NCBI GenBank assembly: GCA_029433365.1
Contig: JAQTHZ010000002.1
Location: 682,001-746,000, forward strand
DNA length: 64,000 nucleotides
From: Orbaceae bacterium ESL0721
Lineage (GTDB): Bacteria; Pseudomonadota; Gammaproteobacteria; Enterobacterales; Orbaceae
Direction: 5' to 3'
Positions 21,931 through 30,336 of this stretch are shown one piece after another (within the stretch, counting starts at the first letter, position 1; each line of letters starts with the position of its first letter). The translations under genes and the position numbers were made by a program. The notes below the pieces were generated by a model. That model worked only from the letters and a program-made list of their open reading frames with translations, did no database searches and was not told the origin of the DNA.

Positions 21931-22269
21931 ATGGAGACCATTTTTAGTAAAATCATTCGCCATGAAATTCCCGCTGAAATCGTTTTTCAAGATGAGCTTG
22001 TTACCGCATTTCGTGATATTTCACCACAAGCACCAACCCATATTCTGATTGTCCCAAATAAATTAATTCCAACAATTAATGATGTGACTGTTCAAGATGA
22101 AGCAACACTTGGGCATATGGTTACTGTTGCAGCAAAAATTGCAAAACAGGAAGGTGTTGATGAAAGTGGTTATCGTTTAATAATGAACTGTAATAGCGAT
22201 GCGGGGCAAGAGGTCTTTCATATCCATATGCATCTTCTTGGTGGTAAAAAACTTGGTAACATAGTGTGA
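21931..22269 (+). CDS. hinT: HIT-family purine nucleoside phosphoramidase HinT
   Basis: 112 aa from ATG 21931 ([16 protein letters not shown]), which has AAGGAAG upstream. The upstream in-frame ATG at 21910 would add seven residues absent from the family. The histidine-triad motif is HIHMH, preceded by GQEVF. It hydrolyses adenosine phosphoramidates. It is followed by lpoB and nagZ, in an order resembling the E. coli hinT-ycfL-lpoB-thiK-nagZ cluster without ycfL and thiK. The usual C-terminal tail after GGKKLG is a few residues shorter than in E. coli. Confidence 0.95.
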   Translation: METIFSKIIRHEIPAEIVFQDELVTAFRDISPQAPTHILIVPNKLIPTINDVTVQDEATLGHMVTVAAKIAKQEGVDESGYRLIMNCNSDAGQEVFHIHMHLLGGKKLGNIV

Positions 22270-22291
22270 TAATTAAATATTGGACTCAATA

Positions 22292-22924
22292 ATGAATAGA
22301 CAGATCAAATATTATTTAATGACTAAATTAATTTTTTTCCGTTTCATCATGATCACACTGTTGGCGTTATCGCTAACAGCTTGTCAGTTATCTATTGGCA
22401 CAGAATCGCCTAAATCTGATGTTCAAATTGATGTTACACCACCAGCAAATGATCTTATTGTCTCTCCACCTACTTTAAAAAAAGCCACTAATTGGGAGAC
22501 GATTTTATCCCCGTATATTGAACAACTGCTACAAACTTCATCCTCTTATGAGGGTAATAGTGTTTTATTAATCAGTGATATTCAAAATCGAAGTGGCAAC
22601 TATTTAGAGACAAATAGTATTGATGCGACGCTATATAGATTAATTGATAGTCAAAATAGATATACTGCGCTTACTAAAAATGAGATAAATCAAGTAAAAC
22701 AGCAGATTGGTATTTCAGCTGATGATAAATTAGTTTCACGCAGTAAAATGATCGCTGTAGCGAAATTGCTTAATGCTGACTACCTTCTATTTACGACTAT
22801 TTATAGCGTTCCAACTGATAGTAGTGATGCAGTTTTATCATTGGAGCTTATCTATACTAAAACTGGCGAGATTGTTAATCGAATCAGCTCTTCTGAAATA
22901 AATCATGGTGAGGCAACTAATTAA
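22292..22924 (+). CDS. lpoB: Penicillin-binding protein activator LpoB (lipoprotein)
   Basis: An outer-membrane lipoprotein that activates the peptidoglycan synthase PBP1b. A signal peptide with lipobox LTAC is followed by a proline-containing linker and the globular domain (VLLISDIQNRSGNYLETN, SRSKMIAVAKLLNADY, TGEIVNRISS), which matches E. coli LpoB in order. The start is uncertain: TTG 22280, ATG 22292 and ATG 22319 are all in frame; I give 22292. The stop overlaps the nagZ start by one base (TAATG), so the two are coupled. Confidence 0.88.
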   Translation: MNRQIKYYLMTKLIFFRFIMITLLALSLTACQLSIGTESPKSDVQIDVTPPANDLIVSPPTLKKATNWETILSPYIEQLLQTSSSYEGNSVLLISDIQNRSGNYLETNSIDATLYRLIDSQNRYTALTKNEINQVKQQIGISADDKLVSRSKMIAVAKLLNADYLLFTTIYSVPTDSSDAVLSLELIYTKTGEIVNRISSSEINHGEATN

Positions 22925-23985
22925 TGGGTCCACTAATAGTTGATATTGAAGGATTATCCTTAACTTTAGAAGATAAAGCATTATTGCAAAATCCATTAGT
23001 TGCTGGTGTGATTTTATTTAGCCGTAACTTTTCTGATCCTAAGCAGTTGTCATCTTTAATCAGTGAGATTAGGGCTGCTTCACCTGAACGATTACTGATC
23101 TCAGTTGACCATGAAGGTGGTCGAGTCCAACGTTTTAAACATGGTTTTACGCAAATTCCCCCCGCACAATCTTATGCTGCACTTTATGAGCTAGGACTTT
23201 ATGATTTTGCTAAAGCTAACTCTCTTGCCTTCGATGCTGGATGGTTGCTGGCAATGGAGTTAATGGCTTTTGATATTGATCTCAGTTATGCGCCTGTTTT
23301 AGATTTAGGTCATGGGTGCGCAGCTATTGGAACACGTGCCTTTCATCATGATCCTAATATTGCTATCAAAATAGCTGCATCAATGATTAATGGAATGCAT
23401 GCTGCTGGTATGAAAACAGTAGGTAAACACTTCCCTGGTCATGGCGCTGTTTTGGCTGATTCGCATAAAACAGTTCCTATTGATAAGCGTGATAGAAGTG
23501 AGATAGTTCACGATATGCAGATTTTTGCTGATTTAATTACAAAGTGCAAACTTGACGCTATTATGCCAGCACATGTTATCTATCCGGCATTTGATGATAA
23601 ACCAGCAAGTGGTTCATATTATTGGTTGCAGACAGTTTTACGTGAACAGTTGCAGTTTAAAGGCGTTATATTTTCGGATGATTTATCAATGGAGGGGGCT
23701 GCGATTTTGGGTAGTTATACAGAGCGTGCTCGGGCAGCATTAAGTGCTGGGTGCGATCTGCTGTTAGCTTGTAACAATCGTTCAGGAACATTGGCAATTT
23801 TAGAGCATCTTATGATGATGGATGCAAAACAATCTTTGATTTCGTCGAAAGCAAAACAGTTATTACAAAATAGTGATATCAACTATTCAACACTGATTAA
23901 AAGTGATGAGTGGCAAACACGGCACAATAATTTAGTTAAACTTAACCAACAGTGGGCAGATAACTATGCAAGTGGCAGTTATTAA
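22924..23985 (+). CDS. nagZ: Beta-N-acetylhexosaminidase NagZ
   Basis: A 353-aa cytoplasmic GH3 enzyme of cell-wall recycling that removes GlcNAc from 1,6-anhydro-muropeptides. Diagnostic motifs: SVDHEGGRVQRF and KHFPGHGAVLADSH with the catalytic His/Asp loop, plus IFSDDLSMEGA containing the nucleophile Asp. The length is near E. coli NagZ (341 aa). The last 20 bases overlap the next gene. Confidence 0.95.
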   Translation: MGPLIVDIEGLSLTLEDKALLQNPLVAGVILFSRNFSDPKQLSSLISEIRAASPERLLISVDHEGGRVQRFKHGFTQIPPAQSYAALYELGLYDFAKANSLAFDAGWLLAMELMAFDIDLSYAPVLDLGHGCAAIGTRAFHHDPNIAIKIAASMINGMHAAGMKTVGKHFPGHGAVLADSHKTVPIDKRDRSEIVHDMQIFADLITKCKLDAIMPAHVIYPAFDDKPASGSYYWLQTVLREQLQFKGVIFSDDLSMEGAAILGSYTERARAALSAGCDLLLACNNRSGTLAILEHLMMMDAKQSLISSKAKQLLQNSDINYSTLIKSDEWQTRHNNLVKLNQQWADNYASGSY

Positions 23986-25222
23986 AATTGATAATCAAAA
24001 CAGTATTATCTCTTATAATCAGACGGCAAAAATGTTGTTTGGTTCACTATTAAATAATCCATTTAATTATAATCAACTATTCAATCTTGAATCGTCATCC
24101 TCAGAATCCGATAAAATTCATTTTGAGAACCGAGACGATATTATTATTGTGATTCAAAAACAGTGTTATCTATTACAGCAGATAAAAGAGAGCGATGAGA
24201 CCATTTTTATTCTTCAACCTATTGAATATCTAAAAAAACGGTTATCAAAAGTTGCAATAGTCGGCAAGCAAGCATTTGACCTTTTTGCTACGCAAAGCCG
24301 CACCATGAAAAAACTCATCGCTCAGGCTAAAGCTTTTTCAATGCAACGTGAACCATTACTGATCTCTGGTGAAACTGGAACGGGGAAAGATCTGCTAGCT
24401 TATGCTTGTCATCAATATAGCCCTAGGGGTGATCATGTTTTTTTAGGTTTAAACTGTGCAGCCATGCCTGATGATGTTGTTGAAAGTGAACTATATGGTC
24501 ATGCAGCAGGTGCTTACCCTGGTGTGACTGAAAGTAAAAAAGGGTTCTTTGAACAGGCAAATGGTGGATCTGTTCTACTTGATGGCATTGATGAGATGTC
24601 TTTTCAGATGCAGACAAAACTGTTACGTTTTATCAATGACGGCTATTTTAGAAGGGTAGGAGATGATAACGAGGTCTATGTAGATGTAAGAATAATCTGC
24701 GCAACAAAAGTTGATCTGGCACTGTTAGTTGAACAAGGAAAGTTTAGGAAAGATCTCTATTATCGCCTAAATGTCCTCTCTCTTAACCTTCCACCACTCA
24801 AAGAGCGGTTTGATGATCTCGACCTATTGGTTAAAACTTTTGTTACTGAATTTACCGATAAACAGGGTATTAAACCAATCAAAATAGATCATGATGTAAT
24901 AGATTATTTATCACGCTATACATGGCCAGGAAATGTAAGACAATTAAAAAATGTCCTCTCCTCTGCTTTGGCGCAGTTGACTGATTCTGTGCTTACCGTT
25001 AGTGATATTGTACTACCCCTCCCACCTACTTCACAAATTTCTTGGGTTGATAATGAAGAGAATAGAAGCCTAGATGAGATGGTTAAACAGTTTGAAAAAG
25101 AGATCCTTGTTCATCTATATGATAAATTCCCAAGCACCCGAAAATTAGCAAAACGACTTGGTATATCGCATACTGCGATTGCTAATAAGTTGAGGGAGTA
25201 TGGGGTAAGCAAGTTATTTTAA
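23966..25222 (+). CDS. tyrR: Aromatic amino acid regulator TyrR (lacks ACT domain)
   Basis: 418 aa versus 513 in E. coli. A short PAS-like N-terminus (residues 1-100, MQVAVIKIDNQNSIISYN) leads into a sigma-54-type AAA+ domain with Walker A GETGTGKD (near 135-142), then a C-terminal helix-turn-helix (STRKLAKRLGISHTAIANK) almost identical to TyrR. The N-terminal ACT domain is missing. The loop that contacts sigma-54 (GAFTGA in true activators) reads GAYPGV, as expected for TyrR, which works with sigma-70. It overlaps nagZ by 20 bases, an unusual arrangement. Confidence 0.9.
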   Translation: MQVAVIKIDNQNSIISYNQTAKMLFGSLLNNPFNYNQLFNLESSSSESDKIHFENRDDIIIVIQKQCYLLQQIKESDETIFILQPIEYLKKRLSKVAIVGKQAFDLFATQSRTMKKLIAQAKAFSMQREPLLISGETGTGKDLLAYACHQYSPRGDHVFLGLNCAAMPDDVVESELYGHAAGAYPGVTESKKGFFEQANGGSVLLDGIDEMSFQMQTKLLRFINDGYFRRVGDDNEVYVDVRIICATKVDLALLVEQGKFRKDLYYRLNVLSLNLPPLKERFDDLDLLVKTFVTEFTDKQGIKPIKIDHDVIDYLSRYTWPGNVRQLKNVLSSALAQLTDSVLTVSDIVLPLPPTSQISWVDNEENRSLDEMVKQFEKEILVHLYDKFPSTRKLAKRLGISHTAIANKLREYGVSKLF

Positions 25223-25362
25223 ATTAGATTATTTAAAAACTACTTTTTATAGATTTTATCTTTAATCTTTTTTTAATTTGAACTTATTTCTTTTGATTTT
25301 TTTTAAAATATGTTTATTGTGTTGATAATTATTTTTAATATTAAATATTACAGGAGTATTTA

Positions 25363-26142
25363 ATGAAAGTAGTTATTTTAGCAGGTGGATTGGGAACAAG
25401 ATTAGGCGAAGAGACAAGTATAAAACCCAAACCAATGGTTACTATAGGAGGATATCCTATTCTTTGGCATATTATGAAAATTTATTCATTTTATGGCTTT
25501 AATGAGTTCATTGTTTTATGTGGTTATAAAAGTGAAGTAATTAAAGAGTATTTTGTAAATTATTATATTAATAATTCTGATATAACTGTTGATTTAGAAA
25601 CTAATAATGTCCAAGTACATCGTAATACATCAGAACCTTGGAAAGTAACAATGGTATATACGGGGCGTGATACCTTAACAGGTGGAAGAATTAAAAAGGC
25701 ACAACAGTTTATTGGAAATGAAACTTTTATGCTGACCTATGGAGATGGCGTAGCTAATATAAATATAGCTGAATTAATTGAAAGTCATAAAAAATCTGGA
25801 AAATTAGCTACATTAACTGCTTATCAACCCGAAGGACGCTTTGGAACTATTGGTATTTCTAGTAATGGTACTGTTGAAAGTTTTCAAGAAAAACCAAAAC
25901 AGGGTGGTGCATGGATTAATGCAGGATTTTTTGTGTTACAACCAGAAATTTTTGATTATATCCCTGAAGGTGATGATGTAATTTGGGAACAAGAACCTCT
26001 AAAAAATTTATCTAAAGATGGTAAATTAAATGCATATAAACATGATGGTTTTTGGCACGCCATGGATATGTTAAAAGATAAAATTGACCTAAATAATATG
26101 TGGTCACAGAATAGCGCACCTTGGAAAATTTGGAACGACTAA
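25363..26142 (+). CDS. ddhA: Glucose-1-phosphate cytidylyltransferase
   Basis: 259 aa. Makes CDP-glucose from CTP and glucose-1-phosphate, the first step to CDP-6-deoxyhexoses. It begins with the nucleotidyltransferase motif AGGLGTRLGEETSIKPKPM and carries TYGDGVANINI and FWHAMDMLKDK near the end, as in RfbF/DdhA. A good ribosome site (AGGAG) precedes ATG 25363. It opens the glycan locus, and the DNA from here to about 40400 is visibly poorer in GC than the flanks. Confidence 0.93.
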   Translation: MKVVILAGGLGTRLGEETSIKPKPMVTIGGYPILWHIMKIYSFYGFNEFIVLCGYKSEVIKEYFVNYYINNSDITVDLETNNVQVHRNTSEPWKVTMVYTGRDTLTGGRIKKAQQFIGNETFMLTYGDGVANINIAELIESHKKSGKLATLTAYQPEGRFGTIGISSNGTVESFQEKPKQGGAWINAGFFVLQPEIFDYIPEGDDVIWEQEPLKNLSKDGKLNAYKHDGFWHAMDMLKDKIDLNNMWSQNSAPWKIWND

Positions 26143-26159
26143 ATAATTGGGAAATTTTA

Positions 26160-27065
26160 ATGTCAAAAAAAATTTTATTGACTGGCTATTCTGGATTTAT
26201 TGGTCAAGCTGTTTTAAATGAACTTTTAGCTAGAGGTTATGAAGTAGTAGGTCTATATAATCAACACTGTTTACCAGAAATGATAGGACTAACACAAATT
26301 CAATTAGATTTATTTGATTTTGAAAAAGTTGATTCTTTTTTATCTAAAAATCAATTTGAGCATTTAATACATCTAGCTTGGTATTTAGGTCCTAAATGTC
26401 ATATCTCAAATATAAATATTAGTTGGGTTTCTGCATCATTACATTTAATTGAATCATTCCATAAGTTTGGAGGTGCTAATATATTATGTAATGGTACAGT
26501 CTCTGAATATGATTTTTCATATGGTTATTTGTCAGAAGAGCTAACACCACTGACTAATAAATCATTACATGGAAAATGTAAAAGTAGCTTATTCACAATC
26601 CTCTCCTCATATTGTCAGCAAAATAATATTGATTTTAAATGGGCGCGTGTTTTTAATCTGTATGGCCCTCATGAAAAAACAAATCGTCTAGTGCCCTCAG
26701 TTATTAATTGTATGCTTAAAAATCAAGATGTTAAAGTTAGTAATTGTGCTAAAATTCAAGACTATTTACATGTTTATGATACAGCATCTGGGATTGTTGA
26801 TCTTTTTGAAAGTAATGTTTTGGGAGCTGTCAATATTTGTTCAGGAACTCCAATAAAATTGCGAACCATTGTTGAAAAAATTGCTGAAATTATCTCTTTT
26901 AAAGGTGAAATATTGTGGGGATCAATTCCTACAAGTTTTGAAGACTCTTTTATTGTCGGAAATAATGAAAAATTACTTAACCAAGTTGGATGGCAACAAA
27001 AAATTAGTCTTGAAGATGGATTAAAATTAACTATTGATTGGTGGAAAAATCATAATGAAAGATGA
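26160..27065 (+). CDS. NAD-dependent epimerase/dehydratase family (SDR) with His in place of catalytic Tyr
   Basis: A 301-aa extended SDR from ATG 26160 (MSKKILLTGYSGFIGQ), with the GxxGxxG motif at residues 9-15. It acts on a nucleotide sugar, presumably the CDP-4-keto-6-deoxy intermediate made by its neighbours, as reductase or epimerase. Where SDR enzymes have Tyr-x-x-x-Lys, this one reads His137-Gly-Lys-Cys-Lys141, so the catalytic Tyr is missing unless another residue replaces it. A paralogous enzyme with intact YSQCK lies at 29402-30286. It overlaps the next gene by 11 bases. Confidence 0.75.
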   Translation: MSKKILLTGYSGFIGQAVLNELLARGYEVVGLYNQHCLPEMIGLTQIQLDLFDFEKVDSFLSKNQFEHLIHLAWYLGPKCHISNINISWVSASLHLIESFHKFGGANILCNGTVSEYDFSYGYLSEELTPLTNKSLHGKCKSSLFTILSSYCQQNNIDFKWARVFNLYGPHEKTNRLVPSVINCMLKNQDVKVSNCAKIQDYLHVYDTASGIVDLFESNVLGAVNICSGTPIKLRTIVEKIAEIISFKGEILWGSIPTSFEDSFIVGNNEKLLNQVGWQQKISLEDGLKLTIDWWKNHNER

Positions 27066-28149
27066 GTCAATGTTTAGTGGTGTATATAAAGATAAAGTAG
27101 TTCTAGTAACAGGACATACTGGTTTTAAAGGATCTTGGCTATCTATCTGGTTAAATATGATGGGTGCGAAAGTTGTTGGTTACTCACTAGATCCTTATTC
27201 AGATCGTGGTAACTTTATGGCTTGTAAATTACATGAACGTTTACATGCTGATATTCGAGGCGATATCCGTGATTATACAAAATTAGATGAAGTAATAACC
27301 ACATATAAACCTGAAATAATTTTCCATTTAGCAGCACAAGCTTTAGTTAGAACAGCGTATGCTAATCCTAAAGAGACATATGAAATCAATGTTATTGGCT
27401 CCTTAAATATCTTAGAAATTACTAGACATCATGACTTTATTAAACAAGTGGTTATGATTACATCTGATAAATGTTATGAAAATATCGAACAAATCTGGGG
27501 ATATAAAGAGACTGATAGAATGGGTGGCTATGATCCTTATTCTGCATCAAAAGGGTGCGCAGAACTTATGATCTCCTCTTATCGTAACTCCTACTTTAAT
27601 CCGAAAAATTATCAAATACATGGCAAGGCAATAGCAAATGTTCGGGCAGGAAATGTTATTGGTGGTGGTGATTGGTCTGATAATCGTCTTATTCCAGATT
27701 GTATTCGTTTTATTGAATCTAATAAAGAGATTGAAATTAGGAATCCAATTGCTACAAGGCCTTGGGAACATGTTTTAGAGCCTCTATCTGGATATCTACG
27801 AGTATGTGAAAAATTAATTCAGGATCCAGTTAATTATTCAACCAGCTTTAATTTTGGACCAGATATTTCTGCAAATAAAACAGTATATGAAGTTGTAACT
27901 AAACTAGTTAATTACTATGGGAAAGGTAAAGTAATTGATGTTTCAGATCCTAATGCTGTTCATGAAAATACCTTATTAAATCTAGATGTTACAAAAGCGT
28001 ATGTTATGCTTGGTTGGCGTGCAAAATGGGGTTTGCAGGAAGCAGTTGAAAAAACCGTAGATTGGTATAAAGAAGCACTTGTCTGTAATGATATGTATGA
28101 TATTTGTGTGTCACAGATTCTTGATCATGGAGATAGTATTGTAAAATGA
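27055..28149 (+). CDS. ddhB: CDP-glucose 4,6-dehydratase
   Basis: 364 aa from ATG 27055 (MKDESMFSGVYKDKVV). It converts CDP-glucose to CDP-4-keto-6-deoxyglucose. The NAD-binding motif VTGHTGFKGSW, DKCYEN and the catalytic YSASK (in GGYDPYSASKGCAELM) are all intact, and NVRAGNVIGGGDW is typical of RfbG/DdhB. It overlaps both neighbours (11 bases upstream, ATGA downstream), so the five sugar genes form one coupled operon. Confidence 0.93.
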   Translation: MKDESMFSGVYKDKVVLVTGHTGFKGSWLSIWLNMMGAKVVGYSLDPYSDRGNFMACKLHERLHADIRGDIRDYTKLDEVITTYKPEIIFHLAAQALVRTAYANPKETYEINVIGSLNILEITRHHDFIKQVVMITSDKCYENIEQIWGYKETDRMGGYDPYSASKGCAELMISSYRNSYFNPKNYQIHGKAIANVRAGNVIGGGDWSDNRLIPDCIRFIESNKEIEIRNPIATRPWEHVLEPLSGYLRVCEKLIQDPVNYSTSFNFGPDISANKTVYEVVTKLVNYYGKGKVIDVSDPNAVHENTLLNLDVTKAYVMLGWRAKWGLQEAVEKTVDWYKEALVCNDMYDICVSQILDHGDSIVK

Positions 28150-29405
28150 GTGCGACTATTTTAGGTAGTGGTATTGCAGGTATCTCAGCAGGTTATCATT
28201 TAAATAAAAAAGGTGTAAGAAATATCATATATGAAAAAGATGCTGATTGGGGTGGCTTATGTGGTCATTTTGTTATAGATGGCTTTTTATTTGATCGTTT
28301 TGTGCATTTATCATTTGCAACTGATGAAAATGATCAAAAATTATTCTCCTCTAGTGTAGGAATGCAAGAGCATATTCCGTTTCCTAGTAACTATTATCAA
28401 GGTATTTGGTTAAGGCATCCAGCTCAAAATAATTTAGCACCATTAAAAACTGAAGAAAAAGTAAATATTATTACTGATTTTATCAACCGTTCACAAAAAG
28501 AGGTATCTGAAATTAGTGATTATAGTGAATGGTTAAAAGTACAATATGGTAATTATTTTGCCGAACATTTTCCATTTGCCTATACTCGTAAATATTGGGG
28601 TGTTGAAGCTAAAGAACTTGAAACAAAATGGGTAGGGGTACGTATGTATACTCCAGATCTTAAGCAAGTTCTAGAAGGATCTTATGAAACACAAGATGAG
28701 TGTTTTTATTTTGCAAAAAAAATGTATTATCCTAAGCAAGGTGGTTTTAGAAGTATTATGGCACTTTGTAGAGATGGTTTAGATATTCGTTTTAATAAAA
28801 AAGTAGTTAAAATTGATCCTCTCCAAAAAACGTTATTATTTTCTGATGGAAAAATTGAATTTTATGAACAACTAATCTCAACTTTACCTTTACCAGAAAT
28901 TATAAAAATGTTATCAACTGTTCCAAAGGAAGTTCTTGAAGCGACAAAAAGATTACGTCATACTTGCGGTTACCAAGTTTCTTTAGGCTTTAATCGACCT
29001 GATGTAGCAAAACATTTATGGTTTTATATCTATGATGAAGATATATTATCTGCCCGAGTCTATTCGCCAAGTTTAAAATCTCCAAATAATGCACCTGCTG
29101 GATGCTCTTCATTACAAGCAGAGATTTTTTTTGACAATAAGTCAGAAATATTACCACCTGAAATAGTATTGAAGAATACAATTGATAATTTAATTAAATT
29201 AGAAATATTTAAAGAAGAAGATATTGTTGTAAAAGATATTCGTTTTGAACCTTATGCTAACGTTACTTTTGTACATACGATTTATGAAGATAGAGAAATT
29301 ATTTTAGATTATTTAAGGGCATTAGATATTAGTTCAATTGGTCGCTTTGGTAAATGGGAATATCAATGGTCTCATCAAGCATTTAATGATGGAAAACAGT
29401 TATGA
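28146..29405 (+). CDS. FAD-dependent oxidoreductase (amine-oxidase / UDP-galactopyranose-mutase superfamily)
   Basis: A 419-aa flavoprotein. The N-terminal GSGIAGISAGYHL dinucleotide motif and YEKDADWGGLCGHF resemble protoporphyrinogen-oxidase-like and UDP-galactopyranose-mutase-like proteins. It has no signal peptide. It sits between ddhB and an SDR gene with four-base overlaps on both sides, so it should act on the same CDP-6-deoxyhexose. A pyranose-to-furanose mutase or a redox step are both possible. I do not recognise a named ortholog. Confidence 0.7.
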   Translation: MSATILGSGIAGISAGYHLNKKGVRNIIYEKDADWGGLCGHFVIDGFLFDRFVHLSFATDENDQKLFSSSVGMQEHIPFPSNYYQGIWLRHPAQNNLAPLKTEEKVNIITDFINRSQKEVSEISDYSEWLKVQYGNYFAEHFPFAYTRKYWGVEAKELETKWVGVRMYTPDLKQVLEGSYETQDECFYFAKKMYYPKQGGFRSIMALCRDGLDIRFNKKVVKIDPLQKTLLFSDGKIEFYEQLISTLPLPEIIKMLSTVPKEVLEATKRLRHTCGYQVSLGFNRPDVAKHLWFYIYDEDILSARVYSPSLKSPNNAPAGCSSLQAEIFFDNKSEILPPEIVLKNTIDNLIKLEIFKEEDIVVKDIRFEPYANVTFVHTIYEDREIILDYLRALDISSIGRFGKWEYQWSHQAFNDGKQL

Positions 29406-30286
29406 TTATTAAAAAAACTGTACTATTGACTGGTGGTACTGGATTAATTGGTAGAGAGACTATTCCCTTTTTATTAGAAGAGGGATTTAAAATTTATATC
29501 CTTAGTCGGAGTAATATTAAATCTATTGATGGCGTTATACCAATTAAAGCTGATATTTTTAACCATGATGAAATAAAAAAGATAATGTCAGAAATAAAAC
29601 CAAACTATTTATTGCATTATGCATGGTTAAGTACAGGATTATTTAATGATAATAGTAATTTTGATTTTTTGACAGCATCTATTAATTTACTGCGAACTTT
29701 TGCAGATAATGGCGGTAAAAGAGTAGTAATGGCTGGAACATATGCTGAATATGGTTATCATAATGAAATTTTGATTGAAACAATGCCAGTTGAACCTATC
29801 AATATTTATAGCCAATGTAAATTTCTTACTTATAAAATTGCTAAATTATTTTGTGAAAATAATCATATCTCTTTTGGTTGGATGCGGATATTTTCAGCTT
29901 TTGGATCTGAAAATGATAGCAGGAGATTAACATTTTACGTCATTAATCAATTAAAAAATAATCAAGAAGTAGTTATAAAGAATGGAAATTTAATTCGTGA
30001 TTATATTTATGCTAAAGATGTTGCAGCTGGATCAGTCGCTTTTTTAAATAGTAATGTAGAAGGAATAGTAAATTTTTGTTCTGGACAAGGTATAACTATT
30101 AAAGATTATGTGATGACAATTGCAAATTTATTAAATAAAGAGCATTTAGTGATATTTCAAGAAAATAGTGATTGTGGTCAACAGCAGTATAAAGTTGTTG
30201 GTAGTAATAGAAGATTAACCAATGAAGTGAAATTTATCCCTAAATATACAGTTCATGATGCCATTTATGAAATAATCTATAAGTAA
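29402..30286 (+). CDS. NAD-dependent epimerase/dehydratase family (SDR)
   Basis: A 294-aa extended SDR with GGTGLIG near residues 11-17 and an intact catalytic Tyr136-x-x-x-Lys140 (YSQCK). It is distantly similar to the SDR at 26160-27065 (both share a CKxxxxK-type helix, RDY/QDY and the NxCSG stretch). The probable role is as the reductase or epimerase finishing a CDP-6-deoxyhexose. It overlaps the FAD gene by ATGA. In classical CDP-3,6-dideoxyhexose loci this slot is paired with ddhC, which is absent here. Confidence 0.8.
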   Translation: MIIKKTVLLTGGTGLIGRETIPFLLEEGFKIYILSRSNIKSIDGVIPIKADIFNHDEIKKIMSEIKPNYLLHYAWLSTGLFNDNSNFDFLTASINLLRTFADNGGKRVVMAGTYAEYGYHNEILIETMPVEPINIYSQCKFLTYKIAKLFCENNHISFGWMRIFSAFGSENDSRRLTFYVINQLKNNQEVVIKNGNLIRDYIYAKDVAAGSVAFLNSNVEGIVNFCSGQGITIKDYVMTIANLLNKEHLVIFQENSDCGQQQYKVVGSNRRLTNEVKFIPKYTVHDAIYEIIYK

Positions 30287-30336
30287 TTTTTTATAAATTT
30301 AATTAAAATATTATGTAAGAGAAATGGAGCATTTTA

